In this document: in pieces, positions 53,411 to 63,360 of the stretch
Numbering within the stretch: the stretch's first letter is position 1
Layout of the letters: each line of letters starts with the position of its first letter
DNA from: Vibrio aphrogenes
GTDB taxonomy: Bacteria; Pseudomonadota; Gammaproteobacteria; Enterobacterales; Vibrionaceae
NCBI RefSeq assembly: GCF_002157735.2
Contig: NZ_AP018690.1
Coordinates: forward strand, 434,001 to 498,000
DNA: 64,000 nt
Direction of reading: 5' to 3'
Program-made: the position numbers and the translations under genes
Notes under the pieces: model-generated
Database searches by the model: none
What the model was told of the DNA's origin: nothing
Seen by the model: the letters and a program-made list of their open reading frames with translations, nothing else

Positions 53411-53460
53411 TAAGCCCCTGATGACATTCTATTGCGATGCTCATTGGGGGCTTGTTTTTT
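53411..53460 (+). terminator. Terminator after the symporter gene
   Basis: TAAGCCCC and GGGGGCTT with extended pairing GATGA / TCATT, followed by GTTTTTT. Confidence 0.75.
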
Positions 53461-53579
53461 CACTCATCTTTTACGCTCATAAAAATACATTCACACGCCT
53501 AAACCTGTAACAAGATCGCGACAATATCGTCACTCACGTGCTACCCTGACCTTTCCTTTTTATTCAGATGTTTTTCACT

Positions 53580-54461
53580 ATGAATCAAGAATTAAAAGCC
53601 ACTATTCTCCTCATTATAACGACGATTTTAGCGGGTCTAGGTTGGATATTTTCCAAGCAATCGATAGCGGGTCTTCCCCCTTTTGCTTTCATTGGTATAC
53701 GCTTTATTGCTGCCTCGTGTTTCATTTTACCGTTTTGTTATAAACAACTGCTCACGCTCACTAGTAAACAATGTTTAAATGCGGCGAGCGTTGGCCTTAT
53801 TATGTCTGGTGCGTTATTGACTTGGGTAACCGCCATTTCCGTTACCGACACCTTGGCGGAAGGCGCTTTTATTTCCAGTCTTGCGATGTTATTTGCACCT
53901 TTTGTAGGCTGGTTGCTTTTCAAACAAAAACCTATTCGTATGTTTTGGGTTTCATTACCTTTTGCGATTCTTGGTTTAGGGTTTTTATCTCTCTCTAATG
54001 GCTACCATCAATCCCCAAGCCAGATTTGGTTTCTGATTTCAGCCGTGTTATTGGCCTTTCATTTCAACTTTAATGCTAAGTATGCGCAAAGCGTGCCAAG
54101 CTTAGTTCTTGCGTGTATCCAGCTTTTTGTAGTGGGTGTGGTGGCTTCTATCGCCTCATTACTTTTGGAACAATGGCCAACAGAGATATCCAATATTACT
54201 TGGCTGTGGGTAGGACTTAGTACCGTAGTCGCAACAAGTTTACGCTACGTAATGCAAACCATTGGACAAAAATTAACGACATCAGGCAATGCGGCAATTA
54301 TTATGATTTTAGAACCTGTCTGGGCGAGTTCATTGAGTGTGGTATTTTATGGTGATGATATGCCTGCTGGAAAGATTATTGGCTGTGGTTTAATTTTGTG
54401 GTCACTTTTCGTTTATCGAGGGGGCGCAAAACTATTAGAAAGGCGACTCCGCTCATCTTAA
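53580..54461 (+). CDS. EamA-type (DMT superfamily) transporter
   Basis: 293 residues, ten membrane helices in two EamA repeats (about 5-140 and 150-290). ILEPVWASSLSVVFYGDDMPAGKIIGCGLIL in the last part is characteristic. Likely an exporter of amino acids or metabolites; substrate cannot be told. An ATG at 53568 is an alternative start. Confidence 0.85.
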   Translation: MNQELKATILLIITTILAGLGWIFSKQSIAGLPPFAFIGIRFIAASCFILPFCYKQLLTLTSKQCLNAASVGLIMSGALLTWVTAISVTDTLAEGAFISSLAMLFAPFVGWLLFKQKPIRMFWVSLPFAILGLGFLSLSNGYHQSPSQIWFLISAVLLAFHFNFNAKYAQSVPSLVLACIQLFVVGVVASIASLLLEQWPTEISNITWLWVGLSTVVATSLRYVMQTIGQKLTTSGNAAIIMILEPVWASSLSVVFYGDDMPAGKIIGCGLILWSLFVYRGGAKLLERRLRSS

Positions 54462-54622
54462 CTCAGCTAAAATTAATTCAACAAGCCACAATAAAGGCGA
54501 TTCAACCCACAAAACTTGACCATCATTTCGTGGATTGGAACGATTTTGAACTATCGATTTTTTTGAGTGCCCTGTTTTAACTGTCTTTTGTGAACGTCAA
54601 TACTTCTTTTAAAGGCTAAAGG

Positions 54623-55315
54623 CTAAAGGCTTTTATGGCTTAGCATGAGCTGTTTGAGCTCTTGAGCGGCTTTAGTCGGATCGCAGGACTGACAAATAGC
54701 AGACACTAAGGCAATACTAGGGACGCCCGTCTGAGCAATCTCAGCGATATTGGTATCGGTAATTCCACCAATGGCAACTAGTGGCTTATTGCTTTGCTTC
54801 ACTGCGTTACTTAGCCCTGCTATTTCCCATTGATATTGGGTATCGAGTTTAGTTGCGGTATTAAAAATGGTGCTGATGCCTACATAATCCACATCCAATG
54901 TTTGCGCTGCCTGTAATTGCTCAGGACTTTCTACCGTAAGACCGACTATTTTATCATTACCCATCAATCGCCTTGCTATTTCAACTGGCATATCGGATTG
55001 CCCAAGATGCACGCCATCAGCCTCGACGGCTAATGCGACATCGACACGATCGTTGATAATTAAAGGAACTTTATTGTTTTTCAACGTTGCTTGCTTAACG
55101 TCCACTAAAGAATCAGCATTAAAAGCATCAATGAGGGTTTTTACAATTTGTGCCCTTTCGATAAATTGACGAACGTTATTATTTTTGTGGCGAACTTGCA
55201 CGATAGACACTCCGCCCAACAAAGCTTGATGAATTAATCGCTGCAAAGCCTCGCCGCTGGTCCCTTCATCCGTCACCAAATACAATGGGTAGTTAAAATC
55301 GCGATTAAAGCTCAT
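54623..55315 (-). CDS. thiE: Thiamine-phosphate synthase
   Basis: 230 residues, TIM-barrel. [37 protein letters not shown] and VAIGGI are the family motifs. Joins HMP-PP and HET-P to thiamine phosphate. Start overlaps thiM's end by 11 bases. An insertion (about 67-80) lengthens it slightly compared with E. coli ThiE. Confidence 0.93.
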   Translation of the reverse strand: MSFNRDFNYPLYLVTDEGTSGEALQRLIHQALLGGVSIVQVRHKNNNVRQFIERAQIVKTLIDAFNADSLVDVKQATLKNNKVPLIINDRVDVALAVEADGVHLGQSDMPVEIARRLMGNDKIVGLTVESPEQLQAAQTLDVDYVGISTIFNTATKLDTQYQWEIAGLSNAVKQSNKPLVAIGGITDTNIAEIAQTGVPSIALVSAICQSCDPTKAAQELKQLMLSHKSL

Positions 55316-56105
55316 AAATAGCACTCTCTAAAGTATATTCAATTGCTTGGGCATCTAAGCCATAAAGTTTATCTAAAATATTGACCTGCATTGAACCCGG
55401 CCCTTGACTGTGTTTAGCGGCTAATTGACCACAAACGCCCAAAATCGCAGTGGAGCATAAACCTGCACAATCAAGGTCTATGGCAGCAAAGGCCCCCGTT
55501 AAAGCAGTATGGGTACACCCCATCCCCGTAATTTTAGGCATCCATTCATGACCATTGTTAAACTGATGGATGCCCTGGTTCGTAACTACGTAATCTAACT
55601 GGCCAGAAATGACCACTTGCCGCGCACCATAATGATCAATGAGATGTTGCGCCGCAAGTATCGCCTTTTCACTGGCATCTAAAGCATCGACACCCTTGAC
55701 TTGGCTTTTTACATTCGCCAAAGCCATGATTTCGGAAGCATTGGCTCGCACGATAAGCTTATCGGCTAATTGACTAAACTCTTGAGCCACCTGAGTTCTT
55801 AACTGACTAGCACCACATCCGACAGGATCGAGAATGACTGGTTTACCGCATAAATTAGCTTGAATAATGGCAAAGCGCATACGCTCAACCCAAAGTGAGT
55901 CTAATGTGCCAAGGTTAATCACTACCGCTTTAGCAATATTCACCATTTCAGCCATTTCTTGACGACTATGCGCCATGATGGGTGAAGCTCCAATAGCCAG
56001 TAAGGCATTCGCGGTATTATTCATCACGACATAGTTGGTCACATTCAAAATCAAAGGCTGTGTGTAGCGGAGCTGTTGTAATCGCTGAGAAATGATCGCA
56101 TGCAT
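55305..56105 (-). CDS. thiM: Hydroxyethylthiazole kinase
   Basis: 266 residues. [26 protein letters not shown] at the start, VLDPVGCG-like segment ([11 protein letters not shown]), RANASEI and [14 protein letters not shown] near the C-terminus. Salvages thiazole for ThiE. Middle gene of thiD-M-E. Confidence 0.94.
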   Translation of the reverse strand: MHAIISQRLQQLRYTQPLILNVTNYVVMNNTANALLAIGASPIMAHSRQEMAEMVNIAKAVVINLGTLDSLWVERMRFAIIQANLCGKPVILDPVGCGASQLRTQVAQEFSQLADKLIVRANASEIMALANVKSQVKGVDALDASEKAILAAQHLIDHYGARQVVISGQLDYVVTNQGIHQFNNGHEWMPKITGMGCTHTALTGAFAAIDLDCAGLCSTAILGVCGQLAAKHSQGPGSMQVNILDKLYGLDAQAIEYTLESAIYEL

Positions 56106-56143
56106 GGGTAACTCCTAGGTAAAATCGATAATCAAGGTCATGA

Positions 56144-56974
56144 TTAATGAAAAGCATAAAAGTGATGAACGGGGCCAGAACCTTTGCCAACACTTAATTG
56201 ATCGGAAGCTTGTAGTGCTTGTGAGAGATAGGCTTTGGCCTTTTCAACCGCTTGATTTAAATTTTCACCTTGCCCTAAGTAACAAGCGATGGCCGAAGAT
56301 AACGAACACCCCGTACCATGCGTATTTGGAGTGACTATTCGAGGATGAGAAAACGAGGTAACTTGATGCGCTCGAATCAACCAATCGGTACTTTGTGATC
56401 CTTGAAAGTGCCCACCTTTTAACAACACATCGACATCGTTAAATGTTGGACAAGATTGAACCTTCTCAATTAACTCCGACATTTGCGCTTCAGTATGCGA
56501 TTTTTGACTGCCTAATAACAATTCAATTTCTGGTAAGTTAGGAGTTAGAACATCTACTAAAGGAATTAAACATTGCTTAAGCGTTTCAATGGCTTTGGGT
56601 TGAATAAGGGGGTCTCCACTAGTGGCGACCATGACGGGATCTAACACAACATTCATTAAGTTATAGTGCTTTAGCTTTTGTGCGATTACTTCAATAATCT
56701 GGCTATCATTCAACATGCCGATTTTAACCGCAGCAATATCCATGTCGCTAAAAATCGCGTCTAATTGCTCAGCAACAAATGATGGTGATACTGGAAAGAT
56801 TGACTGTACGCCTTGTGTATTTTGCGCCGTTAAAGCGGTAATAGCCGAACAAGCATATCCCCCCGTCGCAGAAATTGCTTTTATATCGGCTTGAATACCT
56901 GCTCCACCACCAGAATCAGAGCCCGCAATGGTAAGAATATTTGGAATCTTAGAGGATGAGTTATTATGAGACAT
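56144..56974 (-). CDS. thiD: Hydroxymethylpyrimidine/phosphomethylpyrimidine kinase
   Basis: 276 residues, ribokinase fold: TIAGSDSGGGAGIQADIKA, AVKIGM, VVLDPVMVATSGD, TPNTHGTGCSLSSAIA. Phosphorylates HMP twice. First gene of the operon, controlled by the TPP riboswitch just upstream. No de novo genes (thiC, thiG) are nearby, so this operon serves salvage. Confidence 0.94.
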   Translation of the reverse strand: MSHNNSSSKIPNILTIAGSDSGGGAGIQADIKAISATGGYACSAITALTAQNTQGVQSIFPVSPSFVAEQLDAIFSDMDIAAVKIGMLNDSQIIEVIAQKLKHYNLMNVVLDPVMVATSGDPLIQPKAIETLKQCLIPLVDVLTPNLPEIELLLGSQKSHTEAQMSELIEKVQSCPTFNDVDVLLKGGHFQGSQSTDWLIRAHQVTSFSHPRIVTPNTHGTGCSLSSAIACYLGQGENLNQAVEKAKAYLSQALQASDQLSVGKGSGPVHHFYAFH

Positions 56975-57040
56975 ATTACTTCCTTATGCGCATGGAAGTA
57001 ATAGACGTGTAGCGAAAAGCTTTCTCCAGGAGACACGTAC

Positions 57041-57122
57041 ATTAGTTCCCTACGCCAATGTTAATTGGATCAGGTTCAACGGGTCTCACCTTGGTGATCT
57101 CAGCCTAATGGCTCCCCGACTA
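57041..57122 (-). ncRNA. TPP riboswitch (THI element) controlling thiDME
   Basis: On the minus strand: TCGGGGAGCC, GGCTGAGATC, GACCCGTTGAACCTGATCC and GGCGTAGGGAA in the right order, with P1 to P5 arms identifiable. It begins about 150 bases before thiD. High thiamine pyrophosphate should shut the operon off. Confidence 0.95.
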
Positions 57123-57291
57123 ATATTGGTTAATCTAAAGGCCAAACTGGGTAAAGTAAAGCGTTACCTTATTCGATATGATTATTCTATTGAATGCTAG
57201 CTCTATCATTATAAAAGCAATTTCACTGCGAACATGTTAACGTCTTATCTCTCATCAAGGCTGGCTGTATAATTACGGAAACAACACAATC

Positions 57292-58095
57292 ATGGATGGA
57301 TTACTCTTAGAATCTCAACATATCCTCAGAATGAGTGTCTTTCTCATCATTTTTGCTCTTATGGCGACTTGGGAAGCGGTTCACCCCAGAAAAACGCTCA
57401 GTCAGCCCAAATGGTATCGTTGGTGTAATAATTTAGGTTTAGTGATCATCAATAGCCTTCTGTTACCACTCTCCTTACCTTTCCTCGCGATTATGGCAGC
57501 CTCTATCGCTCAATCACAAAGTATCGGGCTACTGAATCAATTTACACTTCCGAAACTACCAGTAGTGATTTTATCCATCATATTATTGGATATGTGTATT
57601 TATTGGCAGCACCGTATTTTCCACCAAGTACCGCTATTATGGCGCTTACATCGAGTTCATCATGCAGACCAAGATATTGATGTCACCACAGGTGCACGTT
57701 TTCATTTTATTGAGATATGGTTATCCATGATTTTGAAAATAACGATCATTTTCGGCTTAGGTATCCCGGTGATTGCTGTACTCTTATTTGAAATAATCTT
57801 GAATGGCTGCGCCATGTTTAATCACAGTAATGTCAAGATCGCTCCTCAACTCGATAAAGTGTTAAGAAGTGTCATTGTGACGCCAGATATGCATCGAGTT
57901 CATCACTCTGTCTACCGCAACGAAACGGATAGTAATTACGGCTTTTGTCTTTCCTTATGGGATCGTGTTTTTGGGAGTTACATAGCGCAACCCAAAGCAG
58001 GACATCAAAATATGCAAATTGGGATTAATCGATTCCGTTCATTGAAAGAACAAGGGCTGCTCAAGATGCTGACGCAGCCGTTCCGAGATCGCTAA
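57292..58095 (+). CDS. Sterol desaturase / fatty acid hydroxylase-family membrane protein
   Basis: 267 residues with four to five membrane helices. Three His boxes for a di-iron centre: HRIFH, HRVHHAD and HRVHHS. Family members hydroxylate or desaturate membrane lipids or carotenoids; the substrate here is unknown. Convergent with the zntB-like gene and separated from it by only 14 bases. Confidence 0.85.
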   Translation: MDGLLLESQHILRMSVFLIIFALMATWEAVHPRKTLSQPKWYRWCNNLGLVIINSLLLPLSLPFLAIMAASIAQSQSIGLLNQFTLPKLPVVILSIILLDMCIYWQHRIFHQVPLLWRLHRVHHADQDIDVTTGARFHFIEIWLSMILKITIIFGLGIPVIAVLLFEIILNGCAMFNHSNVKIAPQLDKVLRSVIVTPDMHRVHHSVYRNETDSNYGFCLSLWDRVFGSYIAQPKAGHQNMQIGINRFRSLKEQGLLKMLTQPFRDR

Positions 58096-58109
58096 TCGTG
58101 ACCGTGTCA

Positions 58110-59051
58110 CTAAAAGAACTTCAACCAACGCAATAAGATAAACTCAAAAATAAACGTCACCACAAGCCCGACACAAAAGACCATAAAGGCCATCGGATTA
58201 TCGACCCCAGGGATGCCGCCAATATTAATGCCAAGTAACCCGGTTAAAAAACTTACCGGTAAGAAAATGGCTGCAATCACCGTAAAAAGATAGGTGTTAC
58301 GGTTCATTTTTTCCGCTTGGTCTTGTTCGATGTCCGCCTTAATCAGTTGAATTTGTTCAAGATAAAAATCGATTGATTCATTAATTCGAATCACCGTATC
58401 CAATGAGTTACGCATTTTTAATTCAACATCTTCCATTTCTGGATGCTGGACTTCCAAAAAATCATCATGCGCATAACGCTGTGGTTTCATAAAACGACGT
58501 AACTTGAGTAATCGCTTATGAATGACATGCAGATCATGATGGTTACCATTGCCTTCTTCAATTTCAAACAGCTGATCTTCCACCGTATCTAAAAAGTGTG
58601 CAATGTTTTGATTTAACCCATCAATGATCGCCAATAATAACCGAGCCGTGGTTTTCGGTCCGCGTTGTTCATCGAGTGCTTGACGAATTTCCGTAATCGC
58701 TTTTGAAGATATCTTCCGTGTCGAAATTAAAATGCCTTTGTGCCATAAAATACGAACACTAAGCATATCATCTGGCATCGCGCCTTCATTGAGATTAACG
58801 CCTCGCATGATGAGCAAAAATGACTGATCTTCAAATAACTCAAATCGAGGTCGGGTATCATCGGCAAGCAAGCTATCCACTACCCCTGTTTCAAAATCAT
58901 TTGCCAACAGCCAATGGCGTAATTCTTTGGCTTCACGCTGGCAATGATACCAATGATGCTCTTGAAGCAAACCAAGTGGCTCTGTGGGTTCCACTCTTTT
59001 GGCAGGAAAGGTAGAAAAATCCCAAGATTCAATCAAAAAGCTATGCGACAT
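58110..59051 (-). CDS. zntB: ZntB-like CorA-family zinc transporter
   Basis: 313 residues. Large cytoplasmic N-terminal domain (1-250) with long helices, then two membrane helices at the C-terminus. The pore signature is GINIGGIPG, the ZntB form of the CorA GMN motif. IAAIFLPVSFLTGLLG precedes it. Moves Zn2+ across the inner membrane. Confidence 0.88.
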   Translation of the reverse strand: MSHSFLIESWDFSTFPAKRVEPTEPLGLLQEHHWYHCQREAKELRHWLLANDFETGVVDSLLADDTRPRFELFEDQSFLLIMRGVNLNEGAMPDDMLSVRILWHKGILISTRKISSKAITEIRQALDEQRGPKTTARLLLAIIDGLNQNIAHFLDTVEDQLFEIEEGNGNHHDLHVIHKRLLKLRRFMKPQRYAHDDFLEVQHPEMEDVELKMRNSLDTVIRINESIDFYLEQIQLIKADIEQDQAEKMNRNTYLFTVIAAIFLPVSFLTGLLGINIGGIPGVDNPMAFMVFCVGLVVTFIFEFILLRWLKFF

Positions 59052-59208
59052 AGTGTGTACTCTATTCTTCGATTAATACTACGTCCTATTTAGGCAGAGG
59101 AAACCTTACGGTTCAAGAAATAGTTATGATTAATGATGATTATCGTTACAATATTAAAAAGTTATCACTAACAGATGATTATCATCACTCCATCAAGGAT
59201 GACCTTCA

Positions 59209-59967
59209 ATGAAGAAACTGCTTATCAAGAAAATTAAGATCGGGATGTTATTTGTCATTCCTTTGGTCTTTGCTGGCTGGGTGGTCAATGCAATCGTAAC
59301 CTTTATGGATAAAACGGCGGCGTACTTTCTACCAGATAGCTGGCATCAATTATTAAGTGGTATTTGGGGCTTTGGGCTCTTTGCTGCCTTGTTGCTAATG
59401 CTCATTATCGGAATCATTTTTGATGGTCACTTACAGCAACGTTTTTATACTTGGCTCTCAGATAAAACCATTAACCGGATTCCTGGCTTTGGCATTATCC
59501 ATAACTCCACCAAGCAAATCATGGAAGCCTTAACCTCGGAAGAGTCTCCGTTTAAAAAACCGGCTTTTGCACGCTCTTGGTCCGGCGAGAATTCGAAAGA
59601 AATAGTATTTGATTTGGGGCCGACTTGGATGATTCCAACTCAAAATGGCGAGAAGTTTATGGGGCCAGATGGTCAATTTTATCCAGTTCCAGAAGAAGGT
59701 TATCATGTGGTTTTTGTCCCTCAAGCGATTAACCTTTCTAATGGTTATGTACGCTTTGAAAAACAAGAAGATTTACTTTATGTGCCGCATTTATCGGTTG
59801 AACAATTGACTGCAACGTTGATTTCATGTGGCTTAACCTTACCGAAACAACCGAATGATGCTTTAGGTAAGGTCTTGAAAAATGAGCAAGAAATGCAACA
59901 AGCTTTAGCCGAATGGAAACAACAAGCGTCTAATCCTACCTCCAAGCAGGAATCTAAAAACAAATAA
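59209..59967 (+). CDS. DUF502-family membrane protein
   Basis: 252 residues. Two membrane helices (about 13-32 and 50-70) around a short loop, then the conserved RIPGFGIIHNSTKQIMEAL, and a beta-rich soluble domain. DUF502 is widespread; its role is unclear. GGATGACC before the ATG. The C-terminus is charged and Gln-rich. Confidence 0.88.
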   Translation: MKKLLIKKIKIGMLFVIPLVFAGWVVNAIVTFMDKTAAYFLPDSWHQLLSGIWGFGLFAALLLMLIIGIIFDGHLQQRFYTWLSDKTINRIPGFGIIHNSTKQIMEALTSEESPFKKPAFARSWSGENSKEIVFDLGPTWMIPTQNGEKFMGPDGQFYPVPEEGYHVVFVPQAINLSNGYVRFEKQEDLLYVPHLSVEQLTATLISCGLTLPKQPNDALGKVLKNEQEMQQALAEWKQQASNPTSKQESKNK

Positions 59968-60051
59968 TATCGCCGTTGTTTTATTAAGAGCCGTTCATAT
60001 TTCAGGCTTAACCGACTCTAAGCTCATTAACGGCAAGCTATTTGACTATAG

Positions 60052-60150
60052 TTTTTAAATTAACCATAGCTTTTAAATTAACCATGAGTATTTAAATTAA
60101 CCATAGCTTTTAAATTAACCATGAGTATTTAAATTAACCATAGCGTTTAA
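60052..60150 (+). repeat. Composite tandem repeat, 37-bp period
   Basis: TTTAAATTAACCATAGCT and TTTAAATTAACCATGAGTA alternate; the pair is present twice with a third partial. All lie in the gap between DUF502 and the GST gene. Confidence 0.75.
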
Positions 60151-60183
60151 AAATAGCCTGCCAGACGTAACTTAATCGAGGGG

Positions 60184-60795
60184 TTATTGAAAGGCTGGAC
60201 GCTGCGCAAGTTTTTCATACCAAGCGTTAATATTTGGATACGTTTGTAACGCTTTGATCTCTAAAGCACGTTCACAAACAAAGCCCACCAATAAGAAAGC
60301 AGTAATATCGGCAACGCTGAGTTTGTCACCGGCCACAAAAGCATGACGACTTAACTGCTTATCGAGCTTTGGTAAGAACTCTTGTACACGTAATTTAGAC
60401 TCTTGTCCCCACTCCGGCACACAACGTTCACGGTCACTATATACGCCCGATAAATTGCGAAATGCTTGGAAGCCCGCATATAAACCATCTAATTCCACAA
60501 TGCGTTGCCACATTTCGACTTTACCTGCCTCGGCCGGTGTTTCACCAAACAAAGATTTATTATTGGTTGCTTCAGCAAAATAACGGCAAATTGCAATACT
60601 TTCACTAATGTTGGTTCCATCATCTAGCTCTAGCATCGGCACTTTACCATTGACACTTTTATCAAGGTATTCAGGAGTTAAGTTTTCACCATCGCGGACA
60701 TTAAGCTGCACCCTTTCCACTTCAATCCCCATCTCTTTAAGAAAGATCCCCACACGAAGAGAACTTGGGTTGGTAGCAAACTCATATATTTTCAT
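60184..60795 (-). CDS. Glutathione S-transferase
   Basis: 203 residues. Thioredoxin-like N-domain with MKIYEFATNPSSLRVGIFLKE (Ser region for glutathione), GKVPMLEL (cis-Pro) and ISESIAICRYF (ES motif). All-helical C-domain with LSVADITAF. Divergent from a TetR gene with a shared operator region, so it is likely the regulated target, induced by an electrophile. Confidence 0.9.
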   Translation of the reverse strand: MKIYEFATNPSSLRVGIFLKEMGIEVERVQLNVRDGENLTPEYLDKSVNGKVPMLELDDGTNISESIAICRYFAEATNNKSLFGETPAEAGKVEMWQRIVELDGLYAGFQAFRNLSGVYSDRERCVPEWGQESKLRVQEFLPKLDKQLSRHAFVAGDKLSVADITAFLLVGFVCERALEIKALQTYPNINAWYEKLAQRPAFQ

Positions 60796-60810
60796 GACTG
60801 ATTTCCTTTT

Positions 60811-60859
60811 CTGAACGTTCGTTTAGATATAAGCTAACCAATAACTAAACGATCAGTCA
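60811..60859. promoter_or_regulatory. Probable TetR operator and divergent promoter region
   Basis: CTGAACGTTCGTTTAG at 60811-60826 and CTAAACGATCAGTCA at 60845-60859 are inverted copies, each with an internal ACG-CGT-like dyad. They lie between the gst start and the tetR gene and fit TetR-type operators. Confidence 0.6.
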
Positions 60860-61016
60860 ACAATTAGTTTAAGTCGTGAACGGTTTTTGCTACATTGAAT
60901 GACCACTGTGGGTAACTCCTCCCAACGATTAACAGGCCGTTAAGTTGATTTGTTAAATAAAATAATCAACAAAACCAAAGACAAAGGCCGAGGTCAACTT
61001 CAATTAAGTGAGAAAT

Positions 61017-61613
61017 ATGGCTAGAAAAAGCAATTTTGATAGAGATGAGAAACTGATTGAAGCTATGCAGCTTTTTTGGCAACAAGGGTATGCCAATACC
61101 TCGATTTCCGATCTCGTCGCACATTTAGGCATTAATCGCTTCAGTATTTATAACGCCTTTGGAGATAAGTACGCCCTTTACCAAGAAGCGTTAGAATATT
61201 ATTTCGAACATACCAGCAAACCTGCCGCTCAAATGCTATTTTATCCAGAAGCAGATCTTCATACTCTGGAAAGCTTCTTATTAGCTTTTGTTGAGCGACA
61301 AAAACAACAACAATTTGGCTGCTTTATTCAAAACGCTTTACTTGAACATGGCCCACGCGATCAATCCGTACAAGGTGTGGGCAACAAACTCATGCTGCAT
61401 TTAAGTGACGGCGTCACTCATTGTTTAAGCAATGCAATAAAACTTGGACAGCTTCATCCGCAAGCTGATCTTAGTGGCTTAGTCTCTCTTATTGTCACTC
61501 ACATTCAAGGCATTCGTGTACTAGGTAAAGCGGCGCAATATGGTTATTTAGAAACGGCCACACAAGCCTTGTTCGGCTTATTAAAGTCTCAAAAACTAGA
61601 CTCAATCCATTAA
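61017..61613 (+). CDS. TetR-family transcriptional regulator
   Basis: 198 residues from ATG 61017 (a GTG 9 bases earlier is possible). HTH in TSISDLVAHLGINRFSIYNAFGDKYALY; helical ligand domain follows with FGCFIQNALLEHG typical of the AcuR/YjdC-like subgroup. Divergent from the GST gene, which it likely represses. A terminator follows. Confidence 0.9.
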   Translation: MARKSNFDRDEKLIEAMQLFWQQGYANTSISDLVAHLGINRFSIYNAFGDKYALYQEALEYYFEHTSKPAAQMLFYPEADLHTLESFLLAFVERQKQQQFGCFIQNALLEHGPRDQSVQGVGNKLMLHLSDGVTHCLSNAIKLGQLHPQADLSGLVSLIVTHIQGIRVLGKAAQYGYLETATQALFGLLKSQKLDSIH

Positions 61614-61652
61614 AAAAGCGGTGAGCCATCTCGCCCCACCGCTTATCTTTGT
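61612..61652 (+). terminator. Terminator after tetR
   Basis: AAGCGGTG / CACCGCTT around AGCCATCTCGCCC, followed by ATCTTTGTTT. Confidence 0.65.
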
Positions 61653-61754
61653 TTGTACTCTCTTTGCTCGTACTATCTTTTTTATAGATTAATACTAGTA
61701 CGTTAAAGTTTGTACACTGATAGTGTTGTTACATCTTCATCGTGATGGTGTGAA

Positions 61755-62276
61755 TTACCACATCAAATCATCTGGTACAACAAAGTCAGCATACGGATCG
61801 TCTTCATCTTGCTCTTCTTGAGTCAATACATTATTCAATACAATACTGTCTTCATCTCGCTGATAAATTTTATCAGCCACACTGGCAGGAATGATCGCAT
61901 AACCCTCTAAATAACGGGCAATTGCCAAACGGCCTTTGGTCAGTTGGTCTTGAGTCGGCTTATCTACATACAGCTTTTTGACTAAAGAACCATCCGTAAA
62001 GTTATAACCAATCTCACCGTCGGCGATTTCAATGCGGTTCATTTCAATCAATTGCTTAACTTGTGCCTTCAATTCTTTGCTCAAAACTTGTTGTTTTTGC
62101 TCTGCACTCAATGCCTTATCACGTTCAAGTTGTGCTTTTTTATTGGCTTCTACCGCTTCTCTTGCTTCACGCGCTTGTACACGAGATTTCTTTGACGATT
62201 TCTTCGCTTTCTCTAATTTTTTGCTGCTAACCAGTCCTGCTTTCAGCATTTGTTCTTGTAATGTTAGTTTTGCCAT
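61755..62276 (-). CDS. DUF2058-family (YaiL-like) protein
   Basis: 173 residues. MAKLTLQEQMLKAGLVSSKKLEKAKK start, long Lys/Ala/Glu-rich coiled coil to about 80, then NRIEIADGEIGYNFTDGSLVKKLYVD and an acidic tail DDPYADFVVPDDLMW. A widespread cytoplasmic, nucleoprotein-like family of unclear role. Confidence 0.88.
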   Translation of the reverse strand: MAKLTLQEQMLKAGLVSSKKLEKAKKSSKKSRVQAREAREAVEANKKAQLERDKALSAEQKQQVLSKELKAQVKQLIEMNRIEIADGEIGYNFTDGSLVKKLYVDKPTQDQLTKGRLAIARYLEGYAIIPASVADKIYQRDEDSIVLNNVLTQEEQDEDDPYADFVVPDDLMW

Positions 62277-62403
62277 GAGGTTCTCTTACTGCCTAGTTTG
62301 GGGTAATTATACCTTTAAAAAGATCCAATTTGCGAGACGGATATATGCTAGAATCTGCCGCAAATTGCGATTTCACCCATTCGTTATCAGATAAATAACT
62401 AAC

Positions 62404-63006
62404 ATGAGTATGCCAATGCCCTCTTCCTCCCTTCTTTCCATCACTGAAATAGAATCTCAAGTTGAACAATGGTTACTTGATGTGGTGATCGGATTGAACT
62501 TGTGTCCGTTTGCTGCAAAGCCTCAACGTAACAAACAAATCAAGATTTTTGTCTCTCAAGCAACCGTGGAAGAACAATTACTTGAAGATGTGTTTCAAGA
62601 ACTGACTACTTTGGTGAACACCCCGGTTTCTGAACTTGAAACTACGCTGGTGGTGATCCCAAACATGCTAGAAGATTTTGATAACTATAATTTCTTCTTA
62701 GATTGGATTGATGCGCTGATCAAACAAGAAAACTGGGAAGGCGTATTTCAAGTGGCAACCTTCCATCCAGATTACTGCTTTGCAGGTGCGCAACCGGAAG
62801 ATGCTGAAAATCTAACCAACCGCGCGCCATATCCTGTGCTTCATCTTATTCGTGAAGAAAGTATGGAACGCGCAGTAAAACATTACCCTAACCCAGAAGC
62901 CATTCCAGACATCAACATTGCTCGGGTTGAAAGCTTAACCACAGAGGAAAAGCAACAGCTATTTCCTTACCTTTTTAATCTTCGCTCAACTGAAACAAAG
63001 AAATAG
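62404..63006 (+). CDS. DUF1415-family protein
   Basis: 200 residues. VIGLNLCPFAAKP near residue 30, LVVIPNMLEDFDNYNFFLDW, and FHPDYCFAGAQPEDAENLTNRAPYPVLHLIREES are diagnostic. No known function. Divergent from the DUF2058 gene, 127 bases apart. Confidence 0.88.
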   Translation: MSMPMPSSSLLSITEIESQVEQWLLDVVIGLNLCPFAAKPQRNKQIKIFVSQATVEEQLLEDVFQELTTLVNTPVSELETTLVVIPNMLEDFDNYNFFLDWIDALIKQENWEGVFQVATFHPDYCFAGAQPEDAENLTNRAPYPVLHLIREESMERAVKHYPNPEAIPDINIARVESLTTEEKQQLFPYLFNLRSTETKK

Positions 63007-63015
63007 AACATTATT

Positions 63016-63243
63016 ATGAAACGAGTTGTCCTCTACGTTGCCGATAAATGCCCTCACTGCAAAGCGGCCAAAATGTATCTCGACTCCAAAGGCATTAAGT
63101 ACCGTTTGTGCAATGCTAAAATGCAACGTGGTCGTAAAGAATTAGAAGCCATTGGCGCTCGCAGTGTACCAGTTCTAAAAATTGGTGATCGCATGATGGC
63201 AGGCTGGAATGCCGCTAACTTTGATAAAATCTACAATAGCTAA
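63016..63243 (+). CDS. Glutaredoxin-family protein
   Basis: 75 residues, thioredoxin fold: active site CPHC in DKCPHCKAAK, cis-Pro in ARSVPVLKIG, and a glycine loop MMAGWN. More like NrdH/small glutaredoxins than like GrxA. Ten bases after the DUF1415 gene, so cotranscribed. Confidence 0.85.
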   Translation: MKRVVLYVADKCPHCKAAKMYLDSKGIKYRLCNAKMQRGRKELEAIGARSVPVLKIGDRMMAGWNAANFDKIYNS

Positions 63244-63360
63244 TCTTGTTAAACCCAATTTATGGCCTAGCCTAATCTAGAGCCACTATTTTTAAGCCAA
63301 TGCGAGCTGGCTAATCAAAAGGTTTGCCCGAGCATTTGCTCTTCCTTTAAGGACATTATT

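Noticed and set aside
54398..54580. 60-codon plus-strand frame after the EamA gene
   Set aside because: Overlaps the EamA gene's 3' end in another frame and has no start signal.
60052..60150. CRISPR array
   Set aside because: Repeats are contiguous without unique spacers, and no cas genes are in the window.
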